Of a stretch of DNA of 64,000 nt, positions 24,540 through 32,523 are shown one piece after another. The notes under the pieces are model-generated. The model was given only the letters and a program-made list of their open reading frames with translations. It had not been told where the DNA came from and did not search any database. The DNA is taken from NCBI GenBank assembly GCA_966250335.1, contig CBINGZ010000024.1, positions 1 to 64,000 of the forward strand, in the 5' to 3' direction. Numbering within the stretch: the stretch's first letter is position 1; each line of letters starts with the position of its first letter. This DNA comes from OLB7 sp966250335. GTDB taxonomy: Bacteria > Bacteroidota > Ignavibacteria > OLB7. The position numbers were made by a program, and so were the translations under genes.

Positions 24540-26969
24540 ATGCCCCTCACTACGATCTATCCTGTCCGATCCGGGGCCGCGTCACGCGGGCTTCTGATGG
24601 CGGCTCTTCTCGGCGCATCGATTCTTCTTCCCGCGATCTCGTCGGCGCAGCAGCCGGCCGTGGGTTCCATCACCGGCCGGGTCACGGCCCGCGACGGGTC
24701 CGGTCTGGCGCACTCCACGGTGGCGCTCGACGACAGGAAGCAGGGGACCGTGGCAAAGGCCGACGGAAGCTTCAGGCTCGACAACGTCCCGGCGGGGAAG
24801 CACCGGTTGATCGTATCGCATGTGGGCTATACTCCCTTCGAGACCGACGTGACGGTGAAGGGGGGAGGGGTCGAGCGGGTGGAGATCGTGCTCGATGAGC
24901 GTCCGGCGGGATCGGCGATCATCATCAACGCGCCGCGTGTTCCCTACAGGCCGCAGCTCTCCTCGACCGCGACCAAGACGAACACGCCGCTGATCGAGAC
25001 GCCGGCCAGCGTCCAGATCCTGACGGGGGAGCGGCTCACGGAGCAGAAGGTCGATCGTGTCAACGAGATGTTCGAATACATGACGGGTGTGGTGCAGGGG
25101 GGAGGGCAGCGCGCGCAGGATTATCTGATGCGCGGCTTCGCCGTCGACAACCGCTTCATCCCGTACCAGATCGACGGCATCTCCGGCGGCGTCTGGCGTC
25201 AGCACGAGCCCCCGGCGGCGATCATCGAACGGGTGGAATATCTGAAAGGCCCCAACTCGACCCTCTACGGGATCACGCAGCTCGGCGGCGTCATCAACTA
25301 CGTCACGAAGAAGCCGAAGGCCTCCCCCGAGGCGAGTATCGAACTGCGACATTCCACCTACGCCAGCGAGCTTTCCCCGCTCGGCGCGCGCAACAGCGCG
25401 AACGTTGCCGCCGACATGACCGGGCCGATCGACGAGGAGGGGGAGTTCCTCTATCGGGTCATCGCGAACACGATGAACACCACCACCTACAGGGATGGTG
25501 TGGAGGAGTCGAGCCTCGACCTGCTCCCGGAGATGACCTGGAACATGAGCCCGGCCACGCAGCTCACCGTCTCCATGAACGTCAACGTGGACAAGGGAAA
25601 GTGGGATGAATTCCTTCCGGTGCCGGGACGCGATCTCTCCAAGATCCCCGATCTCCGCACCCGCATCAACGATCCCGACGACTCCTACTGGGATTACGGC
25701 TGGGGGCTGGGATATATCGCACGGCATTCGATCGGCGACGACTGGGTCATCAGGTCGGTGGGCCGCCATACCGAGAGAATCGACGGACGCCGTCTCTTCG
25801 AGTTCGCCGGACTGAAGCCCGACAACCAGACGATGCGCCGCAACTGGCGCGACCAGTTCAACGAGAGATATTACACGTACTTCGATGTAACGGCCGAGGG
25901 AAATCTGGAGACCGGCGGGATCTCCCACACGCTGCTGGCCGGTCTGACGATCGGCAACGAGCGGATCCATTTCGACAGGCGGAATCTGCAGGGGGACTCC
26001 ACGCTCGACGTGAACATCTACAACCCGGTCCATGAGGTCGGCCCCCTCTTCCCGATCAAGCGCGGCTACAACCGCTTCTGGAACAACGTCTTCCTGGGGG
26101 GCTACCTGCAGGATCAGATCAAGGTGATCGAGCAGGTCAGGCTGGTGGCGGGTGTGCAGTACACGAACGCCTCCACCCACCACGAGGAGCGCCAGGCCGG
26201 CCTCGACTTCCAGAAGGATGACGCCGGGTTCTCTCCGCGCGTCGGTCTGGTCGTGATGCCGATGGAGGATCTTTCGCTCTACGGCTCGTACAGCACCTCC
26301 TTCAGCCCCACCAACGCCGAGCGCGAGAACGCCGAGGGGAACCTCGACTTCGAGCCGGAGATCGGGAGCCAGATCGAGGGAGGGGTGAAGTTCAATCTGA
26401 TGGATGCGGGCGTCGGCGGCACGGTCTCTCTCTTCCAGCTCGACTACGAGAACGCCCTGAACGCCACGGGCGCCCTCAACCCGAACGGGAACACGATCTA
26501 CGTGCAGAGCGGCGCGGCGCGGAGCAAGGGAGTGGAGATCGATCTCTACACGGCGCCGTTCGAGGGACTCTATATCACGGCAGGATATGCCTACACCGAC
26601 GCCAGGGTCACCGAGGATACCAACGCGGCCCGGGTCGGCCAGCGGCTCCCCTACGTTCCGTACAACACGATGAACGTCTGGGCCACCTACAGCCTTCCCT
26701 TCCAGGCAATCCGCGGGCTGAACGTCGGGCTCGGCGTGGTCCGCATGGACAAGAGGCCGACGGAGTTCCCGACCTCGAACGGGCAGCTCCTGATGCTTCC
26801 GGAGTATACCCGCCTGGACGGGCTGATCTCCTACGAGTTTCCTTCGGCCACGCTCTCGCTGAACGTGACCAATCTTCTCGATGAGCGATATTTCTCCAGC
26901 GGCGGCGTCTCCCGGATCATCCCGGGAACCCCGAGGACGGTGCGCACATCGCTCCAGGTACGGATGTGA
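24540..26969 (+). CDS. TonB-dependent siderophore-type receptor
   Basis: An 809-residue outer-membrane receptor. Signal peptide to about residue 37 (SSAQ), then a carboxypeptidase-regulatory-like domain (SITGRVTARDGSGL to VEIVLDERP, residues about 41-120), the plug domain (ETPASVQILTGERLTEQ, YLMRGFAVDNRFIPYQIDGI, RVEYLKGPNSTLYG), and a 22-strand barrel ending SRIIPGTPRTVRTSLQVRM. Plug motifs match ferric-siderophore receptors such as FhuA and FpvA. The extra N-terminal domain is typical of Bacteroidota receptors. AAGGAG lies 5 bases before the ATG at 24540. The actual ligand is not predictable; neighbours include a propeller and two secreted paralogs. Confidence 0.9.
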   Translation: MPLTTIYPVRSGAASRGLLMAALLGASILLPAISSAQQPAVGSITGRVTARDGSGLAHSTVALDDRKQGTVAKADGSFRLDNVPAGKHRLIVSHVGYTPFETDVTVKGGGVERVEIVLDERPAGSAIIINAPRVPYRPQLSSTATKTNTPLIETPASVQILTGERLTEQKVDRVNEMFEYMTGVVQGGGQRAQDYLMRGFAVDNRFIPYQIDGISGGVWRQHEPPAAIIERVEYLKGPNSTLYGITQLGGVINYVTKKPKASPEASIELRHSTYASELSPLGARNSANVAADMTGPIDEEGEFLYRVIANTMNTTTYRDGVEESSLDLLPEMTWNMSPATQLTVSMNVNVDKGKWDEFLPVPGRDLSKIPDLRTRINDPDDSYWDYGWGLGYIARHSIGDDWVIRSVGRHTERIDGRRLFEFAGLKPDNQTMRRNWRDQFNERYYTYFDVTAEGNLETGGISHTLLAGLTIGNERIHFDRRNLQGDSTLDVNIYNPVHEVGPLFPIKRGYNRFWNNVFLGGYLQDQIKVIEQVRLVAGVQYTNASTHHEERQAGLDFQKDDAGFSPRVGLVVMPMEDLSLYGSYSTSFSPTNAERENAEGNLDFEPEIGSQIEGGVKFNLMDAGVGGTVSLFQLDYENALNATGALNPNGNTIYVQSGAARSKGVEIDLYTAPFEGLYITAGYAYTDARVTEDTNAARVGQRLPYVPYNTMNVWATYSLPFQAIRGLNVGLGVVRMDKRPTEFPTSNGQLLMLPEYTRLDGLISYEFPSATLSLNVTNLLDERYFSSGGVSRIIPGTPRTVRTSLQVRM

Positions 26970-27099
26970 CGGAACGGGGTCGGGCCGACCGACCCCCTGT
27001 TCCTCTCCGGTTCGGCAACACGCCGTTGAAAAATCCAGCCGCCTGGTTCCGAGGTCTCCGGAACGCGGCCGCACAGCGATCCTCATGCTGACAACACAC

Positions 27100-27140
27100 C
27101 CGGGCGGACGACTCTAACTGGCGTCGAGCCGTCCGCCCGG
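27100..27140. repeat. GC-rich hairpin, copy 1
   Basis: Eleven-base perfect arms CCGGGCGGACG (27100-27110) and its complement (27130-27140), 19-base loop. Lies 131 bp after the TonB receptor gene and may end its transcript. Confidence 0.6.
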
Positions 27141-27268
27141 AAATGTACACGGAACGTGGAGGCATGAAGGATTTGAAAATCTCATGGAGCGATCTATATG
27201 CCGTCGCTCCTTCCTTGAGCATGAGCGCCCGTCAGGGACGTACGACCATGCACCTCATGCCGGCACGG

Positions 27269-27313
27269 CCGGGCGGAGACGGCCGCTTTGAGCTGTCGTG
27301 GCCGTCCGCCCGG
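27269..27313. repeat. GC-rich hairpin, copy 2
   Basis: CCGGGCGG-AG-ACGGCC on the left pairs with GGCCGTCCGCCCGG on the right with a 2-base bulge. Nearly the same arm sequence as copy 1, 170 bp away. Confidence 0.6.
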
Positions 27314-27396
27314 TAACGGCCGGCAACCTTTCCCGACGCGGGTCGGGACCGAACGTCAACGGAAGAACAAACGCAGCGGGGAATATTTCATATCGT

Positions 27397-28203
27397 ATGA
27401 AGAGCATCTTCGATCGCGTCGGAACCATCGTATCTCGTATCGGCGTGCGCTTGCTCGCCCTCGTCCTCATCCTCCTGACATTCGGCGCCGCGGAGCGGCT
27501 GAACGCGCAGGATCCTTCCCCCGGATCGATGAGGCTGGTCATCAAGTACCGCTGCCGCGCGGCCGACCGTCCGGCCTTCCTGGAGGCGATGCGGACCGAC
27601 GGGACGAAACGGTTCGACGGGTGGAGGAACGACGGCGTCATCAGCGACTATCTGCTGATGTTCAACACGGTCTGCGACACCGGGACGTGGGATATGATGG
27701 CGGTCCTCTCCTTCGCGACCTACGATCATACGGCGCGGTGGTACGACATCGAGGAGAAGTTCCCCGGCGGGCTGACGCCGGAGCTGCTGAAGATCGCGAC
27801 CCCCGTGGAGACACATCTCGCGGAGTCGAAATGGTCGTTCGGAAAACCGGGCGACAGGCGCTCGGCGGTCTACATGGTGATCCCCTACAATCATCCCGAC
27901 CGCACCGTCTACACGAACTTCGTGAACGCGGTACTGGTGCCGCAGTTCGAGGGATGGATGCGCGAGGGGGCGCTGAGGGCCTGGTCGATTCTCCTTACAT
28001 CGCATTATCCCGGCAGGCCGTACGATATATGGCTGATCCTGGAGTACGACGGGATCAACGGTCTGGCGCACCGCAACTCGGCCCGCGATGCGACGGCCGC
28101 CCTCCTGGAGAAGGATCCGGGATGGAGCCTTCTCAGAAAGGTCTCCGAGGCGTATCGGAGCGAACATGAAGTCACGATCGCACGAGCGGTAACAACCCGG
28201 TAG
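27397..28203 (+). CDS. Secreted two-domain protein, paralog 1 of tandem pair
   Basis: Not a recognised family. A 268-residue exported protein: signal peptide MKSIFDRVGTIVSRIGVR then a hydrophobic core, cleaved near RLNAQ. The mature part appears to be two copies of a domain of about 100 residues. Half one: LVIKYRCRAADRPAF, RFDGWRNDGVISDYLLMF, WDMMAVLSFATYDHTARW. Half two: MVIPYNHPDRTVYTNF, QFEGWMREGALRAWSILL, YDIWLILEYDGINGLAHR. The strand-helix-strand pattern resembles the dimeric alpha/beta-barrel (ferredoxin-like) fold of small monooxygenases and NIPSNAP-like proteins; this is inference. About 47% similar by eye to the next gene. The ATG at 27397 gives the signal peptide; the frame is open to 27298. 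Confidence 0.75.
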   Translation: MKSIFDRVGTIVSRIGVRLLALVLILLTFGAAERLNAQDPSPGSMRLVIKYRCRAADRPAFLEAMRTDGTKRFDGWRNDGVISDYLLMFNTVCDTGTWDMMAVLSFATYDHTARWYDIEEKFPGGLTPELLKIATPVETHLAESKWSFGKPGDRRSAVYMVIPYNHPDRTVYTNFVNAVLVPQFEGWMREGALRAWSILLTSHYPGRPYDIWLILEYDGINGLAHRNSARDATAALLEKDPGWSLLRKVSEAYRSEHEVTIARAVTTR

Positions 28204-28260
28204 TGCCCCCGGCGCCCGGATCATCCATAGCAACGTTCCTTCAACCTCAGTATCCCCAGT

Positions 28261-29052
28261 ATGATGAGATCGACACTCTGCATGAAATCGGCTCGTTACG
28301 CGATCATTCTCTTCCTTGCGACTCTTCTCGGTTCTGCGGCCGCCCACGCGCAGACCGAGCCGAAGGGGGTCACACAGATGTTCATTACCTACCGATGTGA
28401 TCCCGCCAACCGGGTCGCCTTCATCAAGGGGCTGGAAGGGGAGGGGATCAAGCGCTTCGACGAATGGAAACGGACAGGCGTCATCGGCGACTATCTCCTC
28501 CTCTACAACAATTTCGTCGACGCCAACACCTGGGATGCCATGGTGACGGTGACCTTCAACGACTACGCGCAGACCGAGAAATGGAGAGCCGTCGACAAGA
28601 ACAACCCGGGCGGCCTGAGCGCCGAGATGCTGAAGATCGCCTCGCCGCATACCACCTATCTGGCGGACATGCTCGTTCGCAAAGGTTCGGCGGGAGATCA
28701 ATCCAAGTCGATCTATGTCGTAATCCCATACGATTACACCGACAGAGGAACGTACGTCAACTACATCAGGACCTACGGCGTGCCGCAGTTCGACGGGTGG
28801 ATTCGCGAGGGAGCGATCACCAGCTACAGCATCTTCCTGAACCAGCATGCGCCGGGCGCTCCCTGGGACGCGCTCCTGCTCTTCGAATACAAGGGGATCG
28901 AAGGGCTCGCGATGCGGGAGGTGATCAAGCAGAAGGTCCGCGCCGGACTCGCGGCCGACCCCTCCTGGAAGCTTCTCTCCGACACGAAGCTCGACTTCCG
29001 GGTGGAGCGTGAGGTCGTGATGGCGAGCGCCGTCCAGAGCTCCGGCAGATGA
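28261..29052 (+). CDS. Secreted two-domain protein, paralog 2 of tandem pair
   Basis: A 263-residue exported paralog of the preceding gene. Signal peptide to about residue 30 (AAAHAQ). The same two-fold repeat is visible: MFITYRCDPANRVAFIKG with RFDEWKRTGVIGDYLLLY in the first half, and VVIPYDYTDRGTYVNY with QFDGWIREGAITSYSIFL in the second, followed by WDALLLFEYKGIEGLAMR. Shared residues with paralog 1 cluster at the F-D/E-G/E-W and Y-x-L positions. It starts 57 bp after paralog 1. Two ATG codons in tandem begin the frame. The location after a siderophore-type receptor suggests a role at the envelope, perhaps in binding or modifying the imported ligand, but nothing in the sequence proves it. 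Confidence 0.75.
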   Translation: MMRSTLCMKSARYAIILFLATLLGSAAAHAQTEPKGVTQMFITYRCDPANRVAFIKGLEGEGIKRFDEWKRTGVIGDYLLLYNNFVDANTWDAMVTVTFNDYAQTEKWRAVDKNNPGGLSAEMLKIASPHTTYLADMLVRKGSAGDQSKSIYVVIPYDYTDRGTYVNYIRTYGVPQFDGWIREGAITSYSIFLNQHAPGAPWDALLLFEYKGIEGLAMREVIKQKVRAGLAADPSWKLLSDTKLDFRVEREVVMASAVQSSGR

Positions 29053-29053
29053 G

Positions 29054-29380
29054 CCTGAGATCGTCTCGTGCCGCGATGATCCGGGCCGCTCCCGCTATCT
29101 GATCCCGGAGTTCGAGGGATGGCGCGCGGCAGGGGCGCTTGCCGGCTACCAGGTGATGACGAACAGATTTCCCGGCGGGCGCGCATGGGAGATCATGTTG
29201 ATACAGCACTATCACGATGCATCCGCGCTATCGCGACGCGAAGACGTCCGAAGCGGAACGATCGATTCACTCAGGCGGGATCCCGCGTGGATTCTGCTGC
29301 ACAACGAAAAGGGTAGATACCGGACGTCGAATCGTCCGGAGAACATACCGGTGATTGCGCGAGCTCTCCCAAACGGCTGA
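29054..29380 (+). pseudogene. Truncated third paralog of the secreted two-domain family
   Basis: Reading in the frame of 29054, the translation runs IVSCRDDPGRSRYLIPEFEGW, then AAGALAGYQVMTNRFPGG, then AWEIMLIQHYHDASAL and a tail ending IARALPNG. It aligns with the second half of the two upstream paralogs (QFEGWMREGALRAWSIL, YDIWLILEYDG). There is no signal peptide, no first half and no ATG before residue 35 of the fragment; it begins directly after the stop of paralog 2, in another frame. A GTG at 29153 could only make a 75-residue piece. Interpreted as the decayed end of a third tandem copy. Confidence 0.65.
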
Positions 29381-29390
29381 GTATGAAGGG

Positions 29391-29406
29391 TGTGAGGGGA
29401 TTCACA
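29391..29406. promoter_or_regulatory. CRP/FNR-type palindrome, site 1
   Basis: TGTGAGGGGATTCACA, a perfect TGTGA-N6-TCACA match to the consensus of CRP-family regulators; symmetry extends one further base on each side (G/C). Confidence 0.6.
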
Positions 29407-29516
29407 CTCGAATTATGAAAGCTGCACGTCGGATTGTGGGGATACATCGGACGTCGGGTCGTTCGTGCAACCTCCGGTAAACGCTCGGCCGGTGTCGGTC
29501 GGCAGTGCGAATCGGG

Positions 29517-29532
29517 TGTGAGGGGATTCACA
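29517..29532. promoter_or_regulatory. CRP/FNR-type palindrome, site 2
   Basis: Identical 16-base sequence to site 1, exactly 126 bp downstream and 186 bp before the SulP start codon. 126 bp is 12 helical turns, so dimers on both sites would face the same side of the DNA. Confidence 0.6.
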
Positions 29533-29717
29533 ACCGGATCGTACGGGCCGGCACCGGAGCCGGGCGTCGTTCTTTTCAGGGGGAGATGCCGGCAAAGGGA
29601 GCACGGTAACGGAGATCAGGGGGATTGTCGATCGATCCCGTATTGAATCGGCGGTTCGTGCGTGAATAGGAGACTCGATGCGGACCGCATCGATTCCGCA
29701 ACATCTTCGACACAGCC

Positions 29718-31400
29718 ATGAAGAAGAGCCCTCTCCTGTTCCGTCCGAAGCTTCTCACCACGTTGAAGGATTATACCCGCGACCAGTTCCTGCGCGACCT
29801 GAGCGCCGGGACGATCGTCGGGATCGTTGCCCTGCCGCTCGCCATTGCGTTCGCGATCGCCAGCGGCGTCTCTCCGGAGAAGGGGCTGATTACCGCGGTC
29901 GTCGCCGGGTTCCTGATATCGGTGCTCGGGGGGAGCCGGGTGCAGATCGGCGGACCGACCGGCGCGTTCGTCGTCATCATCTACGGCATCGTGGAGCAGC
30001 ACGGCACGGCGGGGCTGGCCGTGGCCTGTGTCATGGCGGGAGTCCTGCTGGTGATCATGGGGCTTGTGGGGTTCGGCTCGATCATCAAGTTCATCCCCCA
30101 CCCGGTCATCGTCGGCTTCACCAGCGGGATCGCGCTGATCATCTTTTCGTCGCAGGTCAAGGATTTCCTGGGGCTTGCGATGGGGCCGGTGCCGTCGGAG
30201 TTCCTGGAGAAATGGCGGGAGTACATTCATCAGCTTCCGACGATCAACCCGGAAGCCGCTGCCGTGGCTCTCGCGTGCGTGCTGATCATCATCTTCTGGC
30301 CCCGTGTCTCGCATCGTATCCCCGGTCCCCTGGTTGCGCTGATCCTCTCCACCGCGGCGGTTCACCTCCTCGATCTGAACGTTGAAACGATCGGATCACG
30401 ATTCGGAAGCATCCCCTCCTCGATTCCCGCCCCGACCGTTCCCGACTTCGATATCGCCTCCCTCAGGGAGCTCTTTCCCTCGGCGCTGACGATCGCGCTC
30501 CTCGCCGCGATAGAATCGCTCCTCTCGGCCGTGGTGGCCGACGGGATGATCGGCGGAAGGCACAGATCGAACACCGAACTGATCGCGCAGGGGATCGCCA
30601 ATATCGCAAGCCCTCTCTTCGGCGGCATCCCGGCCACCGGCGCGATCGCCCGTACCGCCACGAACATCCGGAACGGCGGACGGACGCCGATCGCCGGCAT
30701 CGTCCACGCGATCGTTCTCCTCATCATCATGCTGGCGCTCGGGCGCTGGGCGACCCTGATTCCGCTGCCGTGTCTGGCGGCGATCCTGACGGTGGTCGCC
30801 TACAACATGAGCGAATGGCGTTCGTTCCGTTCCATGCTCAGAAGCCCGCGGAGCGACGTTGCTGTGCTGGTCCTGACGTTCATCCTCACCGTCGTCATCG
30901 ATCTCACGGTGGCGATCGAGGTCGGGATGGTCCTTTCGGTGCTTCTCTTCATGCGCCGCATGACCCTCGTCACCAACGTCGGGGTGATCACCAGGGAACT
31001 GGAGGATGACGACGCGGAGGATGCCGAGAGGGCCTCCGACGTCGGGTCGCGGTTCCCCGGGGTCGAGATCTATGAGATCAACGGGCCCCTCTTCTTCGGC
31101 GCCGCCTACAAGTTCGAGGAAGCGATGGAAACCGTCGAGGAGGCTCCGGTCGTGCGTGTGATCGGAATGAGGCATGTTCCCGCCATCGATGCCACGGGGC
31201 TGCATGCGCTGGAGGAGGCGGCCAAACGGATGCGGAGGAAGGGGGGCCATCTCGTCATTGCCGAGATCCATGCCCAGCCGCTGACGGCGATGCAGCGGGC
31301 CGGACTCGATGCCGTGATCGGAACCGAGAACATCTTCGGCGATATGGAGTCGGCGCTCGGGCGGGCACGGGCGCTGGCGGAGGGAGCGAGGGGAACCTGA
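29718..31400 (+). CDS. SulP/SLC26-family anion transporter with STAS domain
   Basis: A 560-residue inner-membrane transporter for sulfate, bicarbonate or other anions. The transmembrane part opens with DLSAGTIVGIVALPLAIAFAIASGVSPEKGLITAVVAGFLISVLGGSRVQIGGPTGAFVVI, the SulP signature. Helices continue to about residue 430. The C-terminal STAS domain follows, with VEIYEINGPLFFGAAYKFEEAM and VIGMRHVPAIDATGLHALEE, where the serine of the anti-sigma-antagonist consensus DxSG is replaced by ATG. A carbonic anhydrase is not adjacent, so the substrate is open. Two CRP-type palindromes lie upstream. Convergent with oxyR, 26 bp apart. Confidence 0.9.
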   Translation: MKKSPLLFRPKLLTTLKDYTRDQFLRDLSAGTIVGIVALPLAIAFAIASGVSPEKGLITAVVAGFLISVLGGSRVQIGGPTGAFVVIIYGIVEQHGTAGLAVACVMAGVLLVIMGLVGFGSIIKFIPHPVIVGFTSGIALIIFSSQVKDFLGLAMGPVPSEFLEKWREYIHQLPTINPEAAAVALACVLIIIFWPRVSHRIPGPLVALILSTAAVHLLDLNVETIGSRFGSIPSSIPAPTVPDFDIASLRELFPSALTIALLAAIESLLSAVVADGMIGGRHRSNTELIAQGIANIASPLFGGIPATGAIARTATNIRNGGRTPIAGIVHAIVLLIIMLALGRWATLIPLPCLAAILTVVAYNMSEWRSFRSMLRSPRSDVAVLVLTFILTVVIDLTVAIEVGMVLSVLLFMRRMTLVTNVGVITRELEDDDAEDAERASDVGSRFPGVEIYEINGPLFFGAAYKFEEAMETVEEAPVVRVIGMRHVPAIDATGLHALEEAAKRMRRKGGHLVIAEIHAQPLTAMQRAGLDAVIGTENIFGDMESALGRARALAEGARGT

Positions 31401-31426
31401 CGGTCGGGGATCGCCCGCTTCGCCCG

Positions 31427-32362
31427 TCAGGCGTCGACGGTTCTCTCCCTGGACACCTCCGGCAGCAACGGCGCCACCGCCTCGAGCAGCACCCCGGTAT
31501 ACGCCTCTATCAGCGGGCGCTTCGTGTAGGCGCGCCGGTAGGTCACCTGCACATCGCGGTAGGGACTCGGCTCGATGAAGGGGCGCACGTGGCGGCGCTG
31601 GTCGGGCTCCAGATAGAGGGTGGCAAGGAACGGGAGGAGCGTCGTCCCGCCGACCCTGTCGACCAGACGGCAGAGGGTTTCCAGGCTTCCGCTTTCGAAG
31701 CGGATGGGGCGTCCCCCTCCGCACCTGTCGGGATGGTCGCAGACGCGGATCACCTGGTCGCGGAAGCAGTGGCCGTCGGTCAGGAGCCACATATCGTCGA
31801 TCGATAGATCGTCCGGGGCGATCCGTGGCGCGCCCGCCAGACGATGCTCCGCGCCGATGTAGGCGACGAACGGCTCCCTGAAGAGAGGGCGCGAGACGAA
31901 CCCCGGCCGTTCGGTCGAGGTCGCCACCAGGGCCGCGTCGAGTCGATCCATCGACATCTCCTCGAAAATCCTCTCCGTCGTCAGTTCGTGGACCACCAGT
32001 TCCACGTCGGGGTAGCGCTCGGCGAAGGGGGCGGTCACCACCGGCAGGATGTAGGCGGCGAGGGTCGGGATGATCCCCAGCCGAAGCTCCCCGGCCACGG
32101 TGCCGGAGGCCTCGCTGAGAAGATCCTGCATTCTGTCCCGTTCCGCCAGGATGTTCCGCGCCTGCTCGACGATCCTTTCCCCCAGCTCGGTCGTCCGCAC
32201 CGGCGTTCTGCTTCTGTCGAAGATCTGCACCCCCAGTTCCTCCTCCAGTTTCTGGATCTGCATGCTCAGGGTCGGCTGCGATACGCAGCACTGTTCCGAG
32301 GCGCGGCCGAAATGACGGCAGGCGTCGACGGCGACGATATAGGCGAGCTGGGTGAGCGTCAT
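31427..32362 (-). CDS. oxyR: Hydrogen peroxide sensor OxyR (LysR family)
   Basis: A 311-residue LysR regulator. HTH: FGRASEQCCVSQPTLSMQIQKLEEELGVQIFDR, the OxyR-type variant of the LysR motif. The redox pair falls exactly at Cys199 and Cys208 in TDGHCFRDQVIRVC, the same numbering as in Escherichia coli OxyR, where peroxide forms a disulfide between them. It is divergent from katA across a 161-bp region with a long inverted repeat, the expected operator position. It should activate the catalase operon under peroxide and repress its own gene. Confidence 0.95.
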   Translation of the reverse strand: MTLTQLAYIVAVDACRHFGRASEQCCVSQPTLSMQIQKLEEELGVQIFDRSRTPVRTTELGERIVEQARNILAERDRMQDLLSEASGTVAGELRLGIIPTLAAYILPVVTAPFAERYPDVELVVHELTTERIFEEMSMDRLDAALVATSTERPGFVSRPLFREPFVAYIGAEHRLAGAPRIAPDDLSIDDMWLLTDGHCFRDQVIRVCDHPDRCGGGRPIRFESGSLETLCRLVDRVGGTTLLPFLATLYLEPDQRRHVRPFIEPSPYRDVQVTYRRAYTKRPLIEAYTGVLLEAVAPLLPEVSRERTVDA

Positions 32363-32376
32363 GGGGAATCTCCGGC

Positions 32377-32447
32377 GGGAATCGCGGTTATAGCTATTGC
32401 TTATGAGAAGATAAAAACAATCGATTATCTCTATAACTCCGATTCCC
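32377..32447. promoter_or_regulatory. Candidate OxyR operator between oxyR and katA
   Basis: Two 17-base arms, 32377-32393 (GGGAATCGCGGTTATAG) and 32431-32447, are inverted copies with 15 of 17 matches, separated by 37 bp of AT-rich DNA. ATAG and CTAT half-elements match those of the OxyR consensus. The length fits an OxyR tetramer footprint, and the site lies between the divergent genes it should control. Confidence 0.65.
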
Positions 32448-32523
32448 CTAACTTATTGTCGACTCCGGGAATCCCTTCGGCCGCATGGACGCTTCGGCGG
32501 GCGGAAGGGAGGGAACCTCAACC

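Larger units (their letters stand above)
26970..27396. other. Intergenic region with paired GC hairpins
   Basis: About 430 bp after the TonB receptor gene. It contains two similar hairpins at 27100-27140 and 27269-27313 built on CCGGGCGGACG and its complement. No gene is recognised; the open frame from 27298 to the next gene lacks a signal or family match. Confidence 0.5.
29381..29717. promoter_or_regulatory. Upstream region of the SulP gene with two CRP/FNR-type sites
   Basis: About 340 bp without a gene. It contains a 19-base perfect direct repeat (29388-29406 and 29514-29532), each copy centred on TGTGA-N6-TCACA. The rest shows no coding signature. Confidence 0.6.

Noticed and set aside
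24582..27086. 834-residue open frame on the minus strand
   Set aside because: Antisense shadow of the TonB receptor in GC-rich DNA. Composition is His/Arg/Asp-rich with no domain.
29054..29380. A functional third gene of the tandem family
   Set aside because: It lacks a signal peptide, the first domain and an early start codon, so it is recorded as a pseudogene.
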